In this document: positions 7,359 to 13,892 of the stretch, in pieces
Layout: the number at the start of each line of letters is the position of its first letter
Numbering within the stretch: position 1 is the first letter of the stretch
From: Candidatus Zixiibacteriota bacterium
Lineage (GTDB): Bacteria > Zixibacteria > MSB-5A5 > WJJR01
DNA length: 13,892 bases
NCBI GenBank assembly: GCA_014729565.1
Contig: WJJR01000203.1
Coordinates: 1-13,892, forward strand
Direction: 5' to 3'
Made by a program: the position numbers and the translations under genes
The notes under the pieces: model-generated
Databases searched by the model: none
What the model was told of the DNA's origin: nothing
What the model saw: only the letters and a program-made list of their open reading frames with translations

Positions 7359-9728
7359 CTATCGTCCGTGCGGCCACTCCCATCCGGTGATTTCGGGCAT
7401 GTCTTCACCGTAGGTGGTCACATACGTATGATGATCGATCAGTTTGTCACGCACGAACTGCTTCAGACGCGCCGCCTGGTTTTGCAGTTTCGGCACGCGC
7501 TCGGCCACATCGGACACGAGATGGAAACGGTCGAGATCATTGAGGACAACCATGTCAAACGCTGTGGTTGTCGTTCCCTCTTCCTTGTAACCGCGCACAT
7601 GGAGATTTCCGTGATTGGTGCGTCGGTAGGTCAAACGATGAATCAGCCACGGGTATCCGTGATAGGCGAAGATGATCGGTTTGTCCTTGGTGAAGAGCGC
7701 ATCGAAGTCCCGATCCGATAATCCGTGGGGATGCTCTTCTTCAGGCTGCAGACGCATCAGATCAACGACGTTAACGACACGGACCTTCAGTTCGGGCAAG
7801 AGCTGGCGCAACAGATCAACAGCCGCCAGCGTTTCCAGCGTCGGTACGCCGCCGCAGCAGGCCATGACCACATCGGGCTCGGCGTTGTCATCGTTGCTCG
7901 CCCACTCCCACAACCCAATACCGGCGGTGCAGTGTTTGATTGCCGCATCCATGTTGAGCCACTGCGGCTCGGGCTGTTTGCCGGCGACAATCACGTTGAC
8001 GTAATTTCGGCTGCGTAAGCAGTGATCGGCCACGGACAGCAACGTGTTCGCGTCAGGTGGCAGGTACACACGAATGACGTCGGCTTTCTTGTTCACAACA
8101 TGATCGATGAAACCGGGATCCTGATGACTGAAGCCGTTGTGATCCTGCCGCCAGACATGCGACGACAACAGGTAATTCAGCGACGCAATCGGACGCCGCC
8201 ACTCGATTTCATCAGCCGCGACTTTCAGCCACTTGGCGTGCTGGTTGAACATCGAATCGATAATGTGAATGAACGCTTCATAGCAGTTGAACAGGCCGTG
8301 ACGGCCGGTCAGCAGATACCCTTCCAACCACCCCTGGCACATATGTTCGCTGAGGATTTCCATCACCCGTCCGTCGGGCGCCAAGTGTTCATCACCGGGA
8401 AAACGTTCGGCCATCCACGCGCGATCGGTGACTTCGAAGACATGGCCGAGACGGTTCGATGCGGTTTCGTCCGGGCCGAACAGACGGAAGTTGCGTTCGC
8501 GTTCATTGCGTTTCATCACGTCGCGGAGGAATGAACCAAGCACCCGTGTGGCTTCACCGCGCGTCCGTCCCGGTGCGGCGACGTCGACGGCGTAGTCGCG
8601 AAAGTCCGGCATGTTCAAAGGACGCCGCAACAAGCCACCGTTGGCATGTGGATTGGCGCCCATGCGACGATCACCCATTGGCGCGATGTCTGTCACCATC
8701 GACACCGGTCGACCGGTGTCGTCGAACAACTCCTCCGGCTTATAGCTGCGCATCCATTCTTCGAGCAGTTTGAGTTGTTTCTTATCGGACTTTGCACTGG
8801 CAATCGGCACCTGGTGCGCACGCCAGGAGCCCTCGACACTCTTACCGTCAATCTCCTTGGGACAGGTCCATCCTTTTGGCGTGCGCATGATGATCATCGG
8901 CCAGCGGATCGTACCGATGTCCTCACCGGCCCGCGCTGTGTTCTGAATCTCCTGAATTTGTGCCGTCACCGTGTCCAACGTCTCAGCCATCGTTTCGTGC
9001 ATCGCCTGCGGATCCGATCCGGCGACGATGTGCGGTTCGTATCCATATCCGATGAACAAGCTCTTCAGATCCTCCTCGGGGATGCGTGCGAGGACAGTCG
9101 GTCCGGCGATTTTGTAACCATTAAGATGCAGGATCGGCAACACGGCGCCGTCATGGACGGGATTGAGAAACTTGTTCGAATGCCAACTGGCCGCCAATGG
9201 TCCGGTTTCCGCTTCCCCATCACCGATTACACAGGCGACGATCAAGTCGGGATTATCAAACGCGGCGCCGAATGCGTGCGCCAGCGCATATCCCAGTTCG
9301 CCCCCTTCGTGGATCGACCCGGGAGTTTCCGGGGCTGCGTGACTGGGCACACCACCGGGAAACGAAAACTGTGTGAACAGCTTCTTCATCCCGTCGACGT
9401 CCTGCGGCACGTGCGGGTACAGCTCGCTGTAGGTGCCTTCGAGATACGTGCACGCGACCAGTGCCGGGCCGCCATGACCGGGACCGGTGATGTAAATCAT
9501 GTTCAGGTCGTGCTGTTTGATCAGACGATTCAGATGCGCATAGATGAAGTTCAACCCCGGCGTGGTGCCCCAATGCCCGAGGAGACGTGGCTTGATGTGT
9601 TCGGCCTGCAATGGTTCCCGGAGCAGTGGATTGTCATAGAGGTAAATCTGTCCGATCGCCAGGTAATTGGCCGCACGCCAGAACGCGTCGATCGTCTTCC
9701 GTTCGTCATTCCTGAGGCTATTAGTCAT
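7359..9728 (-). CDS. xfp: Phosphoketolase (xylulose-5-P / fructose-6-P)
   Basis: This is a thiamine-diphosphate-dependent phosphoketolase of 789 aa, the usual family length. It splits xylulose 5-phosphate and/or fructose 6-phosphate with phosphate into acetyl phosphate plus glyceraldehyde 3-phosphate or erythrose 4-phosphate in the cytoplasm. Family blocks occur in order: LLGHWGTTPGLNFIYAHLNR, GPGHGGPALVACTYLEGTY, FPGGVPSHAAPETPGSIHEG, the ThDP/Mg site GDGEAETGPLAASWHSNKF, LHLNGYKIAGPTVLARI, YEAFIHIIDSMFNQHAKWL, WRQDHNGFSHQDPGF, and near the end HGYPWLIHRLTYRR with RGYKEEGTTTTAFDM. No truncation is seen. Substrate preference between the two sugars cannot be told. The ATG at 9728 is preceded by purine-rich AGGAGATAGGATGG, a good ribosome-binding region. 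No acetate kinase or phosphotransacetylase gene is in the window, so acetyl phosphate must be used by enzymes encoded elsewhere. Confidence 0.97.
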   Translation of the reverse strand: MTNSLRNDERKTIDAFWRAANYLAIGQIYLYDNPLLREPLQAEHIKPRLLGHWGTTPGLNFIYAHLNRLIKQHDLNMIYITGPGHGGPALVACTYLEGTYSELYPHVPQDVDGMKKLFTQFSFPGGVPSHAAPETPGSIHEGGELGYALAHAFGAAFDNPDLIVACVIGDGEAETGPLAASWHSNKFLNPVHDGAVLPILHLNGYKIAGPTVLARIPEEDLKSLFIGYGYEPHIVAGSDPQAMHETMAETLDTVTAQIQEIQNTARAGEDIGTIRWPMIIMRTPKGWTCPKEIDGKSVEGSWRAHQVPIASAKSDKKQLKLLEEWMRSYKPEELFDDTGRPVSMVTDIAPMGDRRMGANPHANGGLLRRPLNMPDFRDYAVDVAAPGRTRGEATRVLGSFLRDVMKRNERERNFRLFGPDETASNRLGHVFEVTDRAWMAERFPGDEHLAPDGRVMEILSEHMCQGWLEGYLLTGRHGLFNCYEAFIHIIDSMFNQHAKWLKVAADEIEWRRPIASLNYLLSSHVWRQDHNGFSHQDPGFIDHVVNKKADVIRVYLPPDANTLLSVADHCLRSRNYVNVIVAGKQPEPQWLNMDAAIKHCTAGIGLWEWASNDDNAEPDVVMACCGGVPTLETLAAVDLLRQLLPELKVRVVNVVDLMRLQPEEEHPHGLSDRDFDALFTKDKPIIFAYHGYPWLIHRLTYRRTNHGNLHVRGYKEEGTTTTAFDMVVLNDLDRFHLVSDVAERVPKLQNQAARLKQFVRDKLIDHHTYVTTYGEDMPEITGWEWPHGR

Positions 9729-9732
9729 CGTT

Positions 9733-9746
9733 CCATCCTATCTCCT
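9733..9746 (-). promoter_or_regulatory. Ribosome-binding region of the phosphoketolase gene
   Basis: Read on the minus strand, AGGAG (9742-9746) and AGGAT (9735-9739) lie 13 and 6 nt before the ATG at 9728. The second has ideal spacing. This supports the chosen start and shows that the gene has its own initiation site despite its short 51-nt distance from the upstream permease gene. Confidence 0.6.
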
Positions 9747-9779
9747 GTTGGTTGTCGTCACAACGGAATATACAACGGA

Positions 9780-10853
9780 TCACTCCTGTGGGCCATGGTC
9801 ACCCATAACACGCACCGAATCTCCGAGAACATCCTCAATGTACAGCATTTGCACGAGAACGATACCGATGACCGCAATAGGCGTCGCCAGCAGGATGCCC
9901 GGAATCCCGAAAAGCACCCCCAGGAGAATCTCAACGGACAACAACAAGGCTGGCGGAATGAAGACCGCTTCCTTCTGGATGCCCGGTGTGATGACGTATG
10001 TTTCCAGCAGCTGGACAATGCCGTACACCAGGAGCGCCCAAATGACCAGTGTCGGGTCTTCGGCCAATGCCACCAGGATCATGGGAATGGCCGCGAGGGT
10101 CGGACCGATCAGTGGCACAAAACTGAGGACCGCCGCAATGAGCCCCAACGTCAGGGCCAGCGGAATACCGGCAATCCAGAATCCGATAGCCGTGAGAACC
10201 CCCACGATCGCCATTGATGCCAGACGGCCTGCCAGCCACCACCGCAACGCTCGGCCGACGGCTACCAATACTTGCATCGCGCGTTCACGCTTGGCCGGAG
10301 GGACAATCATCGTCGCGTTGGTCATGTATGAGCGCGGATTGGCAGCCAGGTAGATGCCGATGAAGAAGGTGATCACGACGCTGGTGAGTGCGCCCAGTGC
10401 GGACGAGAATATCCCGGTGACCTGGCCGAACAGTTCGCTGCCAGGCTTTAGAATCTCCCGCGGATCGGTCAACATGCGCAGAACCTGCCGACCCAATGCG
10501 GTGGCGCGCAACTCATCTTGAACATTAGTCAATGCTTCCGGGATGCGTTCAACAAGCCCCGACATCTGATCGGCAATCCGTGGACCGATGAACCACCCGA
10601 ACAACGTGCCGACCAACAGCAGAATCACGATGACAACGATCAGTGTGATCGGACGTGGCGCGTGGCTCAGGCGCGTCAGCCGATTCGCCAGGTTATCCAA
10701 CAGCACAGCCAGCAGTACACCGGCAAACAGAACCAACAGCATCTGGGCGATGTGACGCAGTACGAACAATAGAACGATCGTCGCGGCAATCACCGCGGTG
10801 ACGATTACGGTGCGCGCGATAAACTCTTTGCGGCTGGGTGACTCCTGTGCCAT
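9780..10853 (-). CDS. AI-2E/PerM-family (UPF0118) membrane permease
   Basis: This 357-aa polytopic inner-membrane protein belongs to the AI-2E transporter family. An N-terminal pair of hydrophobic segments (about 14-55) is followed by a segment at about 67-90 (ITLIVVIVILLLVGTLFGW). A long hydrophilic stretch (about 93-145, with QMSGLVERIPEAL) comes next. The C-terminal half is conserved, with ALRWWLAGRLASMAIVGVLT, GLIAAVLSFVPLIGPTLAAI and LLETYVITPGIQKEAVFIPP. The last two blocks are family hallmarks. Relatives include the AI-2 exporter TqsA and members reported as Na+(Li+)/H+ antiporters, so the substrate is open. ATG 10853 is chosen over GTG 10862 and TTG 10859 because AGAGGA (10864-10869, minus strand) lies 10 nt before it. 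The ATPase stop is only 19 nt upstream, indicating co-transcription with that pump. Confidence 0.93.
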   Translation of the reverse strand: MAQESPSRKEFIARTVIVTAVIAATIVLLFVLRHIAQMLLVLFAGVLLAVLLDNLANRLTRLSHAPRPITLIVVIVILLLVGTLFGWFIGPRIADQMSGLVERIPEALTNVQDELRATALGRQVLRMLTDPREILKPGSELFGQVTGIFSSALGALTSVVITFFIGIYLAANPRSYMTNATMIVPPAKRERAMQVLVAVGRALRWWLAGRLASMAIVGVLTAIGFWIAGIPLALTLGLIAAVLSFVPLIGPTLAAIPMILVALAEDPTLVIWALLVYGIVQLLETYVITPGIQKEAVFIPPALLLSVEILLGVLFGIPGILLATPIAVIGIVLVQMLYIEDVLGDSVRVMGDHGPQE

Positions 10854-10872
10854 TTGCAACACATCCTCTTTG

Positions 10873-13569
10873 TTAGACGTTGATCACCCGGACAGCTTTC
10901 AATAGCTGTCCCACGATCAACGGAACCACACTCGCCCCTAATGCCAGCAGCCATCCCGACGGACCGGGATGATGGAGTGTCAACACGTCCGCCAGCACGG
11001 GGACATACACAGCGGCGAGAATCAGTCCTGCACACAGTACCACCGCGCCCCAGACATACCGATTCCGGGTGATTTCATTCATCAGCCAGTGCGAAGCATT
11101 ATCACGCATATTGAACACATGCCACAGACGCGAGAAGGACAGTGTCAGGAAACTGACCGTGACCGCATGTTCCGGGCTAAAGTCCAGCCAATGCAGTGCC
11201 GCCAGGAGGGCCCCGAGGATGGCGAGTGTCATGACGATTCCGTAAATCACAATCGCCGACCAGTGAGAGGGCGTCAATGTGGACTCGTCCGACGGTCGCG
11301 GGGGCTTCTCCATGATATGTGGATCGCCCTCACCGACACCCAATGCCAGCGCGGGGAACACATCCAACACCAGATTCAGAAACAGAATCTGCAGCGGCAG
11401 CAGCGGCAGCGGCCAATTGAGACTGGCGGCCGCGGCGACCGCTACAATTTCCGCCATGTTGCCGGACAACAGAAAAAGCACGAACTTGCGAATGTTCTCA
11501 AAGATGGCGCGTCCCTGACGAACCGCTGCGACAATGGTCGGAAACGCATCGTCCTGCAACACCATATCGGCGGCTTGCTTGGCGACCTCGGTCCCGCGCT
11601 GTCCCATCGCGACGCCGATGTCGGCCTCCTTCAATGCCGGTGCATCATTGACACCGTCGCCGGTCATCGCCACCACCGATCCTGCCTTCTGATGAAGGTC
11701 GATGAGCGTCAGCTTCTGCCGTGGACTCACACGGGCGAAAACATGCACCTGCAACAGTTCATTGCGGTCGTCATCCGCGAGTTCGTCGACGGGCTTGATG
11801 TCGGACCCCAATTTGACCGGGGTTTGTGCATTGTCGATGAGTCCGATGTCGTGCGCAATCGCCCGTGCCGTCCCCTGTTGATCGCCGGTCATCATCACGA
11901 CACGAATCCCGGCCTGATGGCACCGCTCGATCGCATCGGGAACATCCTCACGCGCCGGATCCAACAGCCCGACGCATCCAATCAATGTGAGATCTTCGTA
12001 CGCTTCGGCATCATCACGGTCGACCGTCTTGGTCGCGAGCGCCAGCACGCGTAATCCCTCATCGGCGAGTTCCGTGATACGCTGTTCCCATTCCTTGCGT
12101 TCATCATCTGACAGGTCGCGTTGTTCGCCCTGATCGCTGTAAACCTGCGTGCAGGCATCCAGAACAGCTTCAGGTGAGCCTTTGACCGATACACGAAATG
12201 ACCCATTCTCCTCGTTGAACGTGGCCATCATGCGCGTCTCTTGATCAAAGGCCACTTCGCGCGCCTCGGGCAGGTGTTCGAGCATTGCGTCACGCTCGAA
12301 GCCGAGTTGTCGTCCAATGGCCAACAGGGCAACTTCCATTGGATCGCCGATACCGCGCGACTCATCTGTTTCGTCATCGGACAGAGATGCGTTGTTGCAC
12401 AGAACTCCGGTTCGCATCGCATGATACAGCGGAGCACCCTCGTCGACCGACGCTTCGTGATCATTGGCTTTCAGATGCACGGAATCATCCCCGTCGCCCG
12501 GATCGACTATCACGTCATAATCACCCAGAACGTACGTGCGAGCGGTCATCTCGTTTTCCGTCAGTGTTCCCGTCTTGTCCGAACCGATGACGCTGGTTGC
12601 ACCCAGGGTTTCCACTGATGCGAGCCGGTTGACAATGGCATTGCGTCGCGACATCTGGAGCATACCGCGCGCCAATGCGACGGTGGCCACAATCGGCAAG
12701 CCTTCGGGAATAGCTGCGACGGCCAGTGCCACAGCGGTCTTGATCATCAGTTCAATCTGTTCGCCGCGCAGTACGCCGACGCCGCCGGCAACAACGGCCA
12801 ATGCGATGGTCAACCAGATGAGACGGCGGGCGAGACGGTTGAGCCGTTGTTCGAGGGGCGTGATCTCTTCTTCGGCTTCTTCGACCATCTCCTGAATCTG
12901 TCCGATCTCCGATTGCCGTCCCACGGCGACGGTCACCCCCAGTCCCGTTCCACCGGTCACTGCCGTTCCCCGAAATCCCATGCTGGTGCGCTCAGCGAGT
13001 TCGGCGTCATCGTCCACTGGATCGGTGCTTTTGTCGACCGGAACCGACTCGCCGGTCAGTGCCGATTCATTGACGCGCAGCTTGTTCGCTTCAATCCAGC
13101 GAATGTCGGCCGGAATCAAGTCACCCGCATTGACAACGACAATGTCACCAAGCACAATGTCATTGGCGGCGATTTCCTCATGATCACCGTTGCGAATGAC
13201 GGTCGCCGTTCGTTCACTCATCTGCCGTAATGCGTCCATCGACCGCGTGGCGTTGAGTTCTGTCACGAATCCAATGACTGTGTTGATGAGAATGGCGGCC
13301 ACAACGGCGATGGCTTCAACGTGCTGCCCAATGAGAAACGACACAATGGCCGCTGCTGCAAGCAGGAGAATGACGAGATTCTTGAACTGATCGATAATCA
13401 GCGACCACACCGACCGCCGTTTCGCACCTTGAAGCCGGTTGTCACCGTGGCGGTGTCGCAGTTCCGTCACTCGCTGTGCTGACAGACCGCGCTCACGGTC
13501 GACCTCAAGTGTCGACAGAGCATCATCAGCGGAAGTTGACCAGGGATTGGGCAGTGGGGTGGTCGTCAT
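10873..13569 (-). CDS. P2A-type cation-transporting ATPase, probably Ca2+
   Basis: This 898-aa P-type ATPase of the SERCA/PMR1-like class exports or sequesters a divalent cation, most likely Ca2+, across the plasma membrane using ATP. From ATG 13569 there is an N-terminal cation_ATPase_N segment (about 1-60), TGES 172-175 in the actuator domain, M4 motif AAIPEGLP with E289, phosphorylation site D331 in DKTGTLT, nucleotide-domain KGSPEAV, and hinge MTGDGVNDAPALKEADIGVA. M5 carries N704 and E707, M6 N732 and D736, and PHIMEKPPRP follows M6. Ligands corresponding to SERCA site II (E309, N796, D800) are kept. Site I is altered: T799 is L735 and E908 is R814. The frame opens further upstream to a TTG at 13605 and GTG at 13581, but no site has a convincing Shine-Dalgarno. 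It is the first gene of the minus-strand cluster. Confidence 0.95.
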   Translation of the reverse strand: MTTTPLPNPWSTSADDALSTLEVDRERGLSAQRVTELRHRHGDNRLQGAKRRSVWSLIIDQFKNLVILLLAAAAIVSFLIGQHVEAIAVVAAILINTVIGFVTELNATRSMDALRQMSERTATVIRNGDHEEIAANDIVLGDIVVVNAGDLIPADIRWIEANKLRVNESALTGESVPVDKSTDPVDDDAELAERTSMGFRGTAVTGGTGLGVTVAVGRQSEIGQIQEMVEEAEEEITPLEQRLNRLARRLIWLTIALAVVAGGVGVLRGEQIELMIKTAVALAVAAIPEGLPIVATVALARGMLQMSRRNAIVNRLASVETLGATSVIGSDKTGTLTENEMTARTYVLGDYDVIVDPGDGDDSVHLKANDHEASVDEGAPLYHAMRTGVLCNNASLSDDETDESRGIGDPMEVALLAIGRQLGFERDAMLEHLPEAREVAFDQETRMMATFNEENGSFRVSVKGSPEAVLDACTQVYSDQGEQRDLSDDERKEWEQRITELADEGLRVLALATKTVDRDDAEAYEDLTLIGCVGLLDPAREDVPDAIERCHQAGIRVVMMTGDQQGTARAIAHDIGLIDNAQTPVKLGSDIKPVDELADDDRNELLQVHVFARVSPRQKLTLIDLHQKAGSVVAMTGDGVNDAPALKEADIGVAMGQRGTEVAKQAADMVLQDDAFPTIVAAVRQGRAIFENIRKFVLFLLSGNMAEIVAVAAAASLNWPLPLLPLQILFLNLVLDVFPALALGVGEGDPHIMEKPPRPSDESTLTPSHWSAIVIYGIVMTLAILGALLAALHWLDFSPEHAVTVSFLTLSFSRLWHVFNMRDNASHWLMNEITRNRYVWGAVVLCAGLILAAVYVPVLADVLTLHHPGPSGWLLALGASVVPLIVGQLLKAVRVINV

Positions 13570-13605
13570 AGGCGTATGCACGTCTCGTCGACCCTGCCGC
13601 GCCAA

Positions 13606-13873
13606 CTACAGCAGTCGATAGCGGAGGGGCCAACATGAGTAATCAACCAAACTACATCCGCCAAAATGCAAATAGCACCCCTTCTCGCGACTACAGGGTA
13701 AAACCCCACACTAAAGCGGCGCGCTACCCGGTGAGTTAACACAATGTGAGGCGTAAGCATTCTCTCAGATGGCAAAGAGCCTCACCTGATGGCGCGTTCA
13801 GTGGTGCGTATTCATGAGATGACTCTTGTGTTCAACTGACCGTATCCGTATCGGAAGAGATTGGAGGTTTGAT
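13606..13873. other. Divergent intergenic region
   Basis: These 268 bases lie between the ATPase start and a plus-strand gene start at the right edge. The region should hold promoters for both directions, but I could not assign a convincing -35/-10 pair on either strand. A small hairpin GGGT-AAA-ACCC lies at about 13696-13706. The minus-strand frame through 13566-13775 has no recognisable content and is not called. Confidence 0.5.
13863..13867 (+). promoter_or_regulatory. Shine-Dalgarno GGAGG
   Basis: GGAGG sits six bases before the ATG at 13874. It is the strongest ribosome-binding match in the window and is the reason a gene start is called there. Confidence 0.6.
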
Positions 13874-13892
13874 ATGCCAAACACCGTCGCAC
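13874..13892 (+). CDS. 5' end of an unidentified gene
   Basis: ATG at 13874 follows an ideally spaced GGAGG and opens a frame reading MPNTVA to the window edge. Only six codons are visible, so no product can be proposed. It is divergent from the ATPase cluster and could share regulation with it. Confidence 0.55.

Noticed and set aside
9751..9764. GTTGT-N4-ACAAC inverted repeat just upstream of the phosphoketolase ribosome-binding region
   Set aside because: It is short enough to occur by chance and has no operator-like context, so it is not called as a regulatory site.
8646..10217. Long plus-strand open frame (523 codons) opposite phosphoketolase and the permease
   Set aside because: It spans two real minus-strand genes and their gap, and its composition is low-quality and rich in Arg, Gln and His. 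It is a shadow frame.
10969..12054. Plus-strand open frame of 361 codons opposite the ATPase
   Set aside because: It is antisense to the well-conserved P and M domains of the ATPase, with no domain or Shine-Dalgarno sequence.
13566..13775. 69-codon minus-strand frame upstream of the ATPase
   Set aside because: There is no recognisable family and no clear ribosome-binding site, and it overlaps the ATPase start region. It is more likely the regulatory region.

Overview
The window is GC-rich bacterial chromosome with tightly packed genes. It reads like a free-living bacterium from a poorly sampled phylum, perhaps the FCB/Zixibacteria-Acidobacteria-PVC neighbourhood. Three things point that way: a bacterial deoxyhypusine-synthase-like protein, a Ser/Thr kinase fused to a TolB-like domain and TPRs, and a RecQ with an extra C-terminal HTH domain. 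This placement is an inference from gene content and is not strong. No rRNA, tRNA, CRISPR array, phage gene or transposase gene was seen.

Left part (1-6111). A 3'-terminal fragment of a deoxyhypusine-synthase-family gene (+) converges on a recQ helicase gene (-). recQ is divergent from a long Ser/Thr protein kinase gene (+), and the two share a short AT-richer control region with a plausible sigma70-type promoter for the kinase. The kinase gene is followed after 11 bases by a nitrilase gene (+), so the two look like one transcription unit.

Middle (6112-6400). A gene-free gap lies between two convergent genes. It holds a compact MITE-like element of about 160 bp with 21-22 bp terminal inverted repeats. 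Inside is a 54-base imperfect palindrome made of two individually perfect hairpins.

Right part (6401-13605). Four minus-strand genes are transcribed in the order P2A-type cation (probably Ca2+) ATPase, AI-2E/PerM-family permease, phosphoketolase, YihY/BrkB-family membrane protein. The gaps are 19, 51 and 94 bases, so at least the first three may be one operon. This joins ion pumping, a small-molecule or ion permease and a carbon-conserving sugar-phosphate lyase. A common role in stress or energy homeostasis is only an inference. At the right edge a divergent plus-strand gene begins with a strong Shine-Dalgarno sequence and continues outside the window.

Most of the window is ordinary housekeeping or accessory metabolism. 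The parts most worth a second look are the small palindromic mobile-like element, the kinase-nitrilase pair, the altered active site of the deoxyhypusine-synthase homologue, and the one-Ca2+-site signature of the ATPase.
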